Below, piece by piece: positions 45,301-55,306 of a DNA stretch of 64,000 nt. How positions within the stretch are numbered: position 1 is the first letter of the stretch; the number at the start of each line of letters is the position of its first letter. Under the pieces are notes generated by a model. The model had not been told where the DNA came from. It ran no database searches and saw nothing but the letters and a program-made list of their open reading frames with translations. The DNA comes from Ciona savignyi (Eukaryota; Chordata; Ascidiacea; Phlebobranchia; Cionidae). Both the position numbers and the translations under genes were made by a program. Where the stretch lies: positions 1,020,346 through 1,084,345 of the forward strand of contig CH003275.1 in the NCBI GenBank assembly GCA_000149265.1, in the 5' to 3' direction.

Positions 45301-48300
45301 ATGCCTGTAGGTTTAGACAGTATAAAAAAATATTGTAAAAAACACCAATAAAAAGCTGGTTTCCAACATCCCCTTAACCCAACAGTAGTTATAACCGTCT
45401 TTTTACCATATTTTCGTGTTGTTCATTTTTTTTATATTTTAAATAATTATTGTAATTAAAGAAAAAAAAAACAAATAAATTACACTTGACATTCTCTGGT
45501 AATTGAATTTCTACTTGATCATTGTGACTTAACAAAAAAAAATTAAATCATATAAAACACAACTTCTTAACAAAACTGCCCTTTTCAGTTGGTTCCCGCA
45601 ACAGTGAATACCGGGCGTTGATGACGGAACTTCGGATTTTGATTCACCTTGGACCACATTTGAATATCGTTAACTTGCTTGGGGCATGCACTACTAAGGA
45701 AGGTAAGACTGTCTCTTTATTTTCGTAAACAAGATGCAACAATAGGATATATAGGATATGCATTTTATTTCCATGAATGGGAAAGCGCAAGCTTCATTAT
45801 CACACAAGCAAACAAATATTTTGCGTTAAGCTTTAAGCTAATGCAGCTATTGTAGTGTGTCATGTATGATTGAGACATTTTCTAAGTTTTAGTAGATCGC
45901 ATTAATTCACTGGGTTCAGATGAAGTTCCCTTAATGCCTTGCACAAGGAGACAACTGGCTGACTAGCGACCCAAAAATTGATACTAAAATATTTCTACTA
46001 AAAGGCATTTTACAAAGCCACCAAACAATTCGGCCAACAAATTGTATTGTTAAGATGTATTTCTCTAGGTAAGACTGTAAAGGTTGGTACAAAACGATTA
46101 TTCCTCAGATTACCTCAACCCTAAAGTCGATGATTAGGACATTTAGTAGCATATTGTATATGTTGAAGAGACATTTCTTTTACAATCGTATTGTTTTGCA
46201 GGTCCTTTGATGATCATTGTTGAATATTCCCGCCACGGGAACCTTTCAAACTACCTCCGCGGGATGAGGCACTGTTACACTGGTTCCCATAACGATAACG
46301 GCAGCAAGCAGGAAATGAACAAGCAGCGCCTCCTAAGCGATGACTCAGCGGACGATGGTGCGTTCTCGGGTACAGATGACCCGGACAGGTCGAGCTGGCT
46401 CAACGACAAGCGAGCGAGCCGGACTTCGTACATGAGCGGAACTGGCTCTATGACATCACAGGATTGCGAAACAGGAAGGCACACAAGACTATCGTCGTAA
46501 GTTTTGTGTAATAATGGCGAACTATCCAAGATTTAGTGGCTGAATTGGTGACTGTATCTTGCTGTACCTAGCATAAATAATCTTTTGTCTTCTGTTTAAG
46601 TATTATGCTATGTCAGTGGAGTATTGCATGGGTCGTTGAATCACACATTCATCAGAAAACCTTATGTCCACTGTTGGGTTACAATTACTGTTAAAGAGAG
46701 TAGTACACAAAGAGATGTTGCTTTTAATTCGTTTAAACTGTTTATCAACATGATTCTAGAAAAGGTGATTAAGTGCCTTTGCTCAGTCGGTTAGAGTGGT
46801 TAGCCGAAAAGTTGTAGGAATGAAACTGACTTATGACCACATAAAAATGCCAGCTAGTTGATTGTGTCCTTGGGTAGGACACTAAGTGGGTTGATGGGTT
46901 TAATAAAATAATAACAATGTCTTGATCATATACAACACACTGCAACACCTTTTGTAACTTAATGGTAAGAACGAGATAATCTGATAATTGCTCACTGCAT
47001 TTTCTTATCTTATGTGATAAAACATAAATATCCCAAGAGTCTTGCCCAAGAATACAAGCGACCAGTAATCAGCTTGTTTCGATCTAAAGAGCTTAAAGCT
47101 GACACTCCAACACGCTACAGACATAGCTATGTTTCTTATACATGACATGGAGCTCATAATAAATAATAAAAGTCCACAGAATATCTTTATAATATCTTTA
47201 AACATTCGGGAATTTTTGTTTTTCTTTGCAGTGGGTGTGAAGACAGCAGAATGAACCTCGATAAGCACAGTGTAAGTACAACAATATACTTTGTTTCAAT
47301 CCCAATTCGTATCCCATATTCTCATACCAAATATCACATAACCAATAACATAATTGCCTAAGTCATTTTTGTTTGCATTTATTCAATGAAACTGCAAAAT
47401 TTATGTTTCAAACTCTTTTAAATTTTCTGTATTTATTTTTCAACTTTATAAAAGGATTTTCTATTAAAAAACTCACCTAGATCTACTAAAACATATGTGA
47501 ATATACCGGTAACCTTTTTATATGTTGTACCCTAACTCTAAATTGACTTGTATAGCCGAGTGGTATTTCAACGTGAAAATAATGTTTAATATATTCAACT
47601 TAAATTTATATTATTAGTTATACAACATGTTACAAGTGTATATATTAAAAACATTTTAACATGTCTGGTAAATTGGAATGATTAGTTAATTAACTTTTGG
47701 GATCGTTAAGTATATATTTCGTAATGTGATAAAGGCGAGAAAAACAAACTAAACTAACAAATCATCGTCACAGCACGTCAGTTTTGAGGATGAAGATGAA
47801 AAAGGGAAAGAACAAAAGCAGAAGTTGAACCTCACCGACCTACTGTCTTACAGCCTGCAAGTCGCACGTGGGATGGAGTTTTTGGCCTCGAAAAAGGTAA
47901 TTTTTTACTCTTTCCTGTTACAGGTGTTGTGGGGAAACTTTGTTGTTGGACAGGTTATTTTATTTTTTTTACCGTGGATGAGATAATGCAGAACAGCTAT
48001 TACATCGGTAATTGTCACATCACCTTGTACAGTGTATTGTATTAATGCACCAGTTGGGAACACATGTGAAGTAGGCCTAATCAATTTGGAGCGAAGCGCG
48101 GGAAACAATCAAGCTTAGGCCAAGAGTCGTTTGCATTTATCACAATGTCTGGTAAGTTGCTTGCCCAAAGACACAACTAACTGGTTTTTATCGAACACTC
48201 TTTTTTATACTTTGGTTCAGTTGCTAAATCTGTATGGTTTAGTCACGAACTTTATGCATAACTGTTGCAAAACTGGGTAATACACATTTGGGTTACAGTT

Positions 48301-51300
48301 TTTTTATGTCCCCCGTTTTTAAGCTAACTTATGACCACATAAAAGTTGGGTTTAAATTTATCAAGGATTATTGTGCAACACTTCTAACACAGTGTTTTTA
48401 TATATTTGTAATTTTTTTAAATTGGTTGGCAACTTGTGTAAATTGTTTGGCGCTGAAATTTGAATTACGTTCAGTGTGCCAGTGTTACGGCTGCCCGTTG
48501 GCATTGGTTATGAACTTCCTCATTACCAGGATTTATCAATGATTATCGTAAAACGCATCATGCCCAAAGTCGGGCGTATTGCTCTATTTAAAACACGTGT
48601 AGACTGTCCGACGCCTTCGTTATGATTTGGCCCGTTTAGGATTGACTTGTAGCGTGGGAAAGTAGTTTTAATTGCCGGAAAATGACGCACCAACATTTAG
48701 GACCATGCACCGACTACCAGACTTGTGTTTTTAGTTTTTGCGGTCATTCGAAAATATTTTGTGACGTAAAACACAGCAGTTCACATTAAAAGTATTTCTA
48801 GACCGCGATGGAAATAAGAATCTATTTATTTTGGCGTGTGAATGTTGTAAAAAAGTTAGAAAAAGTTAAGCGCACGTTATATGGGAGAACTTGTTTTTTT
48901 AATAAATACAATAAAGTCAAGAACATTGTAAACAATAATACATTTTTGTAAACCTACAATTGTTAAAATTACACTGAAGATAAAAACGTATATCTAAAAT
49001 GCCCACAAGGTGCATATTTTTTTCAAATCATATTATTAAAAGCTATTCCCCCAAAAACTTTTAATAGAAAAAGTTATTAAAGGAAATTAAGTTAGAATAT
49101 ACATGTTTTATCTTTGTGAATGGAAAAAACAAGGAGCGTTAACACACAAACAACAGTCAGATTATCCCACGTATATGTAAGTGAGTGTTCTCAGCTTCTC
49201 TCTAGAGACAGTACTTCTCATATGGTGCGCCACAGGGGTTAGCTAGGTGCGCCACACTTGCATTTCATAAATTTACGACAGAGTGCGTGCATAGATCATT
49301 AACTACGAAATGGTTAGTGTCTAATTCGTTCTTTTCCATTGTAACGTTAGTTCTACTTCCGAAAAACAAGAGCGCTCAAGAAACAGTAATTTTGTTATGT
49401 TGGAAAATTGGTTATGAAATTATTTAAATTAAACTTTTAATTTTCCATATTGTTCCTAAATTGTGTGAGTATTTAGCATATTGTTTTGACTCCCCATGCA
49501 AAGTGCGCCCGTTCGTTATTTAATTGGTCTTGGGTGCGCTGCGAGGTCAAAAGGATCGAGAACCACTGCTCTAGAGCATCGGACAGATTACTGTTGTGTT
49601 ACCAGAGCTATTACAATGAGTTCTATAGAATCACCATATATTTCAATTTCAAGTGATTAATTCACTGGAATTGTTTGCAGTGCATTCACCGGGATCTGGC
49701 TGCTCGAAACGTCCTCTTGTCTGACTACCAAGTTGTAAAGATCTGCGACTTTGGGCTCGCTCGTGACATTTACAAAGATCCGGATTACATTCGAACTGGG
49801 GACGCGAGGATGCCTATTAAGTGGATGGCACCCGAGTCCATCTTCGACAAAATTTACTCTGCCAAGTCCGATGTGTAAGTTATATAGCGGATCGTATAGT
49901 GGCAGTCTTATTCTCTTTTCACATTAAACACAAACTTTTATACCATGCGACGTAACGCAAAAAGCGCCCGCCCGCGCGGCTAATTAGGCCCAATCAAGTA
50001 ATCAACATAATGCAGTGAGCGTAGAAATAAATGCAATGGGCGTTAAGTTTTAAACCATGTAAATTTGATTGTCACTACTTACCATTAAATAGTCCAGCAA
50101 ACAGTTTTGATCCTACAACCTTGCAGTTGCCCGACCCTAACCGATTGAGCTGACCAGCTGGGCTTATCATCGGGAATTGTGGGTTTTGGCGGCCACATCC
50201 AATATAACGAAACTTAATAATTAATTTGTTTTAGATGTGTTTTAAGAACTGTCAATTTGCTGTATTTTTCCCATTTACCAAATTTTTAACAAAGGTTCGT
50301 GTTTTTATCGTGGAAACAAAACATAAACTTAACTAAACGAGTAAACTTAAACAAAGTCAGTTATAAAGCTATTGTAGCGTGTTAATTTTTAAACATCCGT
50401 TGAACCTAATTAAGGGAACTGATGTATTCTACCAATTAACTTTATTTATTTTGTTTTTCAGATGGTCGTTTGGAGTTTTGCTGTGGGAGATCTTCACATT
50501 GGGGGCTTCCCCGTACCCAGGAATACAAATGGACGAGGACTTCTGCAACAAGTTAAAGCGTGGGGTGCGCATGGGCAAGCCGGAACATGCCACTGATGCA
50601 GTGTGAGTAGACAGTGGCACAATTTAAGCAAAAAATACAACCGTATGTAATTCAGATGGGAACTAAGCTGGGTTCTTCCTTCATTTGAATCTACAGTTGT
50701 GTCCGATAGTGTTTTTTCCTCCAATTAGTAAAACCAGGGAGGTGGTGGTTGTAACTTTATGTGGCTTTCTATATAGCACACACAACCAATGAGTATGGTG
50801 ACATTAAATATTTTAATTAATTCATAAAGCCACCTCCCTCTGAGTAATTAATTTTCAACCCTGAATAGTTTTCTTTTGTGTAAATAATTATTGAACAGCA
50901 AAATATAGTAATAAGTAAGTTTACACTACTTTTTATTAGATTTTTATTACTCGTTTTGTTGAAAATCGCAAAATTATTTATAGGAAAATAATTCCAAGGC
51001 TCCGAAAATGTAAAAAAAACATTAATAATTTTGATTTAGACAAATTATTGTAAATGTTAACGAGTTTACTTTTTCCGTTTTTTTTTCTTAACTAAAAAAC
51101 AAAAAAATAACTGTCATCTTTATTAATGTAACAAAAGAACCAAAAATAAAATGCAACTTACTCCAGGTATATGGCGATGCTGGCTTGCTGGGATAACTCC
51201 CCAGATGAGCGTCCGACCTTCACGAAGCTGTGTGAAGAGATTAGCGACGTGTTGCAGGAAGAAGCCGGACATGTAATTTAAAATTTGAACGTTTTTTTGT

Positions 51301-52977
51301 GTTTTTTCTCTTTATAATTCAAATAACGCATATTTAACATTATAATTCAAAGAACGGATATTTAAAATGTAGTAAATGGGAAAAAAACATTTTTAGAAAA
51401 TGTACTGACGACGGCGTAGAACTTTTGTAGAAGTTCGTAAAGTTGGTTGAAGCACACCTATTTATCACTAGGGGGAATAGTAATACTGGAGTCACGCAAT
51501 ACAATGAGTGAAGGATATCACATACACCCTCAATAGCTACTGCAGCGTGGATAAGGCACATGATGATTCTTTGGTTTGTTTAAGGCTGATGAATTTACTG
51601 GGTTTAAACGATACTAAGGAGACATCACCTGCCCAGTGAATTAATGGGTTAAATTAAATCAGTAAAACATATAAATCATATTCAACACAGTAGTAACTGG
51701 ATTATTGATAAATGCCCTAGGCCTAGTGCAACTGCAACACAATCACAGTGATAAAACATGAATATTCTATCCCAGGGATCGGCAACCTTTTGCACTTAAA
51801 GAGCCATTTTAACCGATATTCCACAAAATAACAATCACTGGGAACCGCAAAACTAATAATAGTTTCACAATAAAAGGAAAGCAACACTGTGTGGGATTAA
51901 GCCGCAAGTGTTCTTTTCTTTGTTTCTCTTATTCATGGGTATTAAACTAATTAAGCGCTCGCTACAGCAGCAATACAATTAATGGCCGTATCAGAATGAT
52001 GAAAGAGCATCAGGTTGCCGATCCTTGTTCTATCCTAAATCCCCCGTTGCTCAACTTACGTCATTGCCATCTATTAGGAATACTTGGACGTGTTGAAGTT
52101 GTTCGAACGTGAGGTGGAGGGAAAGCAAAATCTCCGAGGTCTCAGGCTCTACGAAACACCCCAGGAAACTTTCGGTGAATTTAAAAGCAAAATGGAATCG
52201 GAAACCACTTCGGAACCAGCCAACTACTCACTTGTGAAGGTAGTTTCGAGTATAATCCGCTAACTTTATCCTTTCTGCTGTAGAATATTAATAATTTAAA
52301 ACTGCATTGACATAGGCAAGTGCGGCATTTTCTGTACTAGAATGGAAAAACGCTGGAGATCAGATTGCCTTGATTTTGTCCTTGGTCACGGCAATTGGCG
52401 GATATTTTTTTTATATTAAAGTTGAAGGAATGTGTTTATCATATACAACACACTACAATACCTCTGGTAACCTGACGGTTTAACCCAAAGCGATATGACA
52501 ATTTCTCGGGTGGTAACGCTCCTTTTGTTTTCCCATTTACGGAATAAAACATAAATATCCTATCATATAAACGAAACTTAAATAATTTAAATTACCTAAA
52601 GGAAAAACGAGCAGAAAGCAAAGCTAATGAGGCAAAGATGGACGGACCACAAGATATTGAGGTGGTCATTGAAACCAACCACACATCAGATACAGGTGAG
52701 CTAGTATTTGGTTTATATTTTGGTCTAGTATTAAATACTGGCAAATATAGCAAATCGCGACACCTCGCCTGGTAAATAGATAACAAAAAAACTGTTGCTT
52801 TTTTAAAAAATGTTAATATTTAAACTTTTCTTAGCCCCGCAAGATGAGACTGATAATGACCGCGACGTGGAGCAATTGGTGTGTCATACAAACGGCTATG
52901 ACGTCACAGAAGACCGCGAAGAGCATCCGCCGCTTTACGAGGACGTCATCGCTTCGAGATCTGAAAACGTAGTCTGA
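36369..52977 (+). CDS. VEGFR/PDGFR-family receptor tyrosine kinase with five Ig domains (21 exons, 1105 aa)
   Basis: This is a single-pass plasma-membrane receptor kinase. Exons: 36369-36435, 36731-37054, 37535-37674, 38449-38578, 38903-39057, 40569-40743, 41351-41683, 42304-42441, 43144-43263, 43586-43680, 43881-44109, 45589-45702, 46202-46496, 47232-47271, 47774-47896, 49681-49874, 50462-50602, 51167-51272, 52078-52239, 52602-52695, 52835-52977; all phases agree. A signal peptide (residues 1-20) precedes five Ig domains ending near 530. The fourth lacks the cysteine pair, as in VEGFR and class III receptors. The membrane segment is about 534-555. The kinase has GRGAFGKV (605-612), Lys632, HRDLAARN with Asp831, DFG (849-851), and activation tyrosines 857 and 862 in [10 protein letters not shown], the VEGFR pattern. 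A charged insert of about 105 residues splits the kinase. The tail contains HPPLYEDV. Vertebrate VEGFRs have seven Ig domains; here the fifth and sixth appear to be missing. Confidence 0.95.
37165..37445 (-). repeat. SINE family 1, full length
   Basis: Well-kept copy on the reverse strand. GGATATTCATGTTTATCCCC starts the tail, CCGTCGGGTTACCGGAG and GCCTTGCCCAAGGACACAAC follow, and the head has a B box (CAGTTTCGAACCTG) and CACTAAACCACCAGACTAAC. It lies in receptor kinase intron 2. Confidence 0.85.
38325..38425 (+). repeat. SINE family 2 fragment
   Basis: GGTCGACGGTTAATGCGCCG and AATCGGTCTCAGTGACGAGC show the second SINE's head and body. It lies just upstream of the receptor exon at 38449. Confidence 0.6.
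39560..40000 (-). repeat. SINE family 1 interrupted by a hAT MITE
   Basis: The reversed 3' tail (GGATAGCATATTCATGTTTC to ACCTCATCG) stops at the MITE and a degenerate remnant follows it from 39945. It lies in receptor intron 5. Confidence 0.6.
39652..39936. mobile_element. hAT-type MITE, 285 bp
   Basis: The ends CAGCGTTTCTCAAACTATGG and AAAGTTTGAGAACCACTG are inverted repeats. A perfect 8-bp duplication CTCTAAAG flanks it (39644-39651 and 39937-39944). It is noncoding. Confidence 0.88.
40300..40562. repeat. Composite SINE family 1 fragments ending at a splice acceptor
   Basis: A reversed fragment (GTAAGTAGAAAAACAGG onward) is followed by forward pieces ending CAGGGATAAACATAAATATC then CTAGCCTATCC. 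The receptor exon at 40569 starts within about ten bases of this end. Confidence 0.6.
41150..41300 (-). repeat. SINE family 1 fragment
   Basis: Reverse strand: GTTTCTAAAGCAATTTCAAT to CCTTGCCTTACTGAATAACC. Diverged; it lies in receptor intron 6. Confidence 0.5.
41742..42205 (+). repeat. Two forward SINE family 1 copies in receptor intron 7
   Basis: The first (AACCTAGCGGATTAATGGGT to ATGAATATCCTATG) ends at about 41910. The second (TCTTTGCCGGTTGTGTAATT to TAGAACATGAATCTACTATT) ends at about 42205. Between them they fill most of the intron where two further Ig domains would be expected, and no Ig-like frame was found. Confidence 0.7.
43385..43556 (+). repeat. SINE family 1 fragment before the transmembrane exon
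   Basis: GACCAGTTTTGATTATGCG, GCATGAGATAATCTGTAGAT, and GATAAATATGCAATTCC at the end. The exon at 43586 follows 30 bases later. Confidence 0.6.
44110..45588. other. Receptor intron 11
   Basis: This 1.5-kb intron contains a reversed SINE family 1 copy at about 44995-45165 (GTTTGATCCTGTAATTGGAA to CCCATTATTCCACAAGG). The remainder is AT-rich with no recognised element. Confidence 0.5.
45735..46035 (-). repeat. SINE family 1, near full length
   Basis: Reverse strand from GGATATGCATTTTATTTCCA through GCTATTGTAGTGTGTCATG and CTGGGTTCAGATGAAGTTCC to CCAAACAATTCGGCCAAC. It lies in receptor intron 12. Confidence 0.75.
46620..47035. repeat. Opposed SINE family 1 copies in receptor intron 13
   Basis: A reversed remnant (CACTGTTGGGTTACAATTAC) near 46670 is followed by a forward copy. 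The forward head, GCTCAGTCGGTTAGAGTGGT, looks tRNA-like, and its tail ends ATAAAACATAAATATCCC near 47035. Confidence 0.6.
47897..49680. other. Receptor intron 15
   Basis: This 1.8-kb intron holds a reversed SINE family 1 copy from about 49095 that is split by the hAT MITE at 49222-49574 and resumes at 49583. The region 48280-49090 shows no recognised feature. Confidence 0.5.
49222..49574. mobile_element. hAT-type MITE, reverse-oriented relative of the 3817 element
   Basis: Ends: CAGTACTTCTCATATGG and AAAGGATCGAGAACCACTG. CTCTAGAG occurs on both sides (49213-49220 and 49575-49582), with one extra A at the left junction. The reverse complement shares most of its sequence with 3817-4064, including GAGCGCTCTTG and GGAAGTAGAACTAACG. 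Confidence 0.75.
50100..50170 (-). repeat. tRNA-like SINE head
   Basis: Reverse strand: GCCCAGCTGGTCAGCTCAAT with CGGTTAG resembles a tRNA 5' half with an A box, and GGTTGTAGGATCAAAAC a degenerate B box. It would not fold into a standard tRNA. It lies in receptor intron 16. Confidence 0.5.
51590..52040 (+). repeat. SINE family 1 with hAT MITE in its 3' end
   Basis: Forward copy from ACTGGGTTTAAACGATACTA to AAACATGAATATTCTATCC, interrupted at 51772. The few bases after the MITE (TCTATCCTAAATCC) continue the SINE tail. It lies in receptor intron 18. Confidence 0.65.
51773..52027. mobile_element. hAT-type MITE, 255 bp
   Basis: The ends CAGGGATCGGCAACCTTTTG and AGGTTGCCGATCCTTG are inverted repeats. 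A perfect 8-bp duplication TTCTATCC is at 51765-51772 and 52028-52035. Confidence 0.9.
52415..52563 (+). repeat. SINE family 1, 3' half, before a receptor exon
   Basis: AAGTTGAAGGAATGTGTTTA, CCTCTGGTAACCTGACGG and AAACATAAATATCCTATC. The exon at 52602 begins about 38 bases later. Confidence 0.7.
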
Positions 52978-53020
52978 ACGAACGACATTTTTTCCTGCAA
53001 ACTCGGACAACTTGCCAGGC

Positions 53021-53026
53021 AATAAA
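53021..53026 (+). promoter_or_regulatory. Candidate polyadenylation signal of the receptor kinase gene
   Basis: AATAAA, 43 bases after the TGA stop. A second AATAAA occurs about 24 bases further on. Confidence 0.55.
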
Positions 53027-53049
53027 AACTTAATCCAGTTAAAGAATAA

Positions 53050-53868
53050 AAGTTTCGACTTCAAAAATCAGTCTCAGTGCTACTTTTGCAAATTTCTGAA
53101 TCGTTATGTATAACATTTTGCTGATTTACCATTGTACATTTTAATCGGTTGTCCACGGTGTCAAAGGGAAACCTGGGAAAGCATGAACTCGAAAAAGCAC
53201 CAACGTTGGAAAACACACGAAAATTATGAAACTAACTTCTAAACACTCCGAAAACCAAAACTATTGGTCTTTCGATTGACTGAAAATGGAGAAACGTACT
53301 TTCCATCTCACAAAAATAGAAAAAATAATCACATTTCAGCTGGTTTGGCTTAATTCTCCGCATCACACTTAACAATGATCAGTATCGTTTTAGTTTCTTG
53401 TGCGCTTTTTCCTGATTGTACTATCAGCTTTATTCAAAATAATTTCTCTGTTTGTCGAAACTCTACAATCATATCGGTTGCTACCTGTGTATCTGCTACG
53501 CCCGCGCGGCCCCATTTGAAGTGGGGTTGAAGTGCACGTGTCGCGTTTTATGTATAAACTGTACATTTGTACATAGTGATTAACTTAGAAGTGCAGCTGA
53601 AACATGGAAAAATGACGAGATTATTAAAACATTTTAGCTAGAGTACATTAACAAGAGAAGAAGATCAAATTGTTATTTCCTTTCTATGTTCTCGGTTGTG
53701 CCATCTCGTGTCATATTGTTTTAACTTGCTCGATTTTCTGACGTCATCGAATGTAATAAATCGTTTCTTTTGGTAAATTGGTTGTTTGTGAGAAGGTCAG
53801 TAAAAAAAATATACTAGGTCTGATTTTTGCTTGTTTCAGGATGGACAAGAACATTTAGATGTACCCCC
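53050..53868. other. Spacer between convergent receptor kinase and galactosyltransferase genes
   Basis: No repeat or gene recognised. A GC-richer patch near 53495-53545 contains CGCCCGCGCGGCC-type sequence. Confidence 0.4.
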
Positions 53869-53869
53869 C

Positions 53870-54112
53870 GCGTATATTCAACGGCCAATCGTCAGAACAC
53901 CTCGTGCCCAAAGTCGGAAGCTATTGCAGTGTGTTGTTTATGATATACACGTTCCTTCAATTTGGTAGAATCCGTTATTCCGCTTGGTTTAAGCAATGTC
54001 CGTTAAATGCCTAGCCCAAGGACACAACCGACTAGCTAGCGACCAGTTTCGACTCGGAAATCTTTCGATTGAAAGGTGCCGCACAAACCACCAGAATAAC
54101 CGGTCGGGTAAT
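53870..54112 (-). repeat. SINE family 1, near full length
   Basis: Reverse strand: ACGGCCAATCGTCAGAACAC, GCCTAGCCCAAGGACACAAC, CGACCAGTTTCGACTCGG and ACAAACCACCAGAATAACCG. The extreme 3' tail is diverged. Confidence 0.8.
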
Positions 54113-54264
54113 TCTCTGTTTTAAGCTTTTTTACTTTTGCAAAACACTTAATATTTAATAAAACAACACTTAATTGATTAACAAATGTTTGATATGTGAC
54201 ATAATATTAATGAAACTAAACACATTTGGTAAAGTTTACAAAATTGTACAAAAAAAACTTTTTT

Positions 54265-54610
54265 TTATGCAAGGACCGGTTGATCCCTATGAATAAACGC
54301 GTTCTACAAAAAATTAAGGAACGTCTCGATCATATACAAGACTGCATTATCTCAGCAAACTCCGGGAACACACAAAAGAAGCTTACGATTGACCTTGTGA
54401 TAACGGGACAAGTGTGGGTATGTTTGTCCACCATATAGGCGCGTAATAAAGCTAATCAACTGCACAGCATGGTACTAGTCGTGCACTTACCCACGCTAAT
54501 ACGCAAGACAAACAGTACTTGCGATAACTTTACATTAATTGTTTGCCATACGGGAGAAATGGATTTAAGGTTATGATTAAAAAGGTTCTTCAGTACAATA
54601 GCAGCTTTCA
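54265..54610 (+). repeat. Dispersed repeat R4, copy 1
   Basis: It shares AAGGAACGTCTCGATCATATACAAGAC-type sequence, GCGTAATAAAGCTAATCAA, GTGCACTTACCCACGCTAAT, ACGCAAGACAAACA and TTCTTCAGTACA with 62568-62913. Its 5' part resembles the SINE family 1 centre, but the 3' half is unrelated, so it looks composite. Confidence 0.7.
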
Positions 54611-54619
54611 TTTAGAATT

Positions 54620-54870
54620 ATAGGATATTCATGTTTATCCCCGTGACTGGGACAAAAACAGAATGTTACAATGGTAATTGTAGATATTTTCACTCTTATC
54701 CTCGGGTTGTTGATGCTATAGCCGGGTATTTATTATATAAAGGACGTTCTATAAATAAACTTAACACATTGTAGGAAATTCTCTGGTCGGCCGAATGGTT
54801 AACGAATAATTCATATTAAAAACGGTCTCAGTGAAAAGAAGATTTTCGGTTCCAAAATTATTCGAAAATT
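54620..54870. repeat. SINE family 1 tail (-) followed by SINE family 2 fragment (+)
   Basis: GGATATTCATGTTTATCCCC begins a reversed family 1 tail. From about 54783 TCTGGTCGGCCGAATGGTTA and AAACGGTCTCAGTG mark a forward family 2 piece. Confidence 0.6.
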
Positions 54871-55306
54871 CTTTTACAAATTAAGTAAGACGATAAGTGC
54901 GATATATATTTCACAAGTGTAGCAGCTATTTTTGGCTAATAAAAAGTAGGCCAACCGTTAAACGATTTGAATAATACGTGTTATTTGGGTGGGAAAATAA
55001 TGTGAATTGATTTTGGAAATGCCTTGAAAGACACCGTTCCACACACCAGCTGTGTAGCATAATGGAAAACTAAAGTTATAACACGCAAGGTACCGACCTC
55101 GATTTTCACCTTAGGCAAATTATTTCTTGGTAAACAGGTTTAAACCTTCGGATTTGAATTTGTCGATAAAACTGCTAAGTTTTCTTAACATGATTTACAT
55201 TAAATGTCATGCAAAATAGATTAAATAACAGCAGAGTGTAAAACTCTTGTTACGAGGCACTATTTTTAAAACGTGTCTCTGCATGTGCAAGGGCCATTGC
55301 CATGGA

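Noticed and set aside
46780..46850. Possible tRNA gene (GCTCAGTCGGTTAGAGTGGT and a B-box-like word)
   Set aside because: No complete cloverleaf. It is the tRNA-derived head of a SINE.
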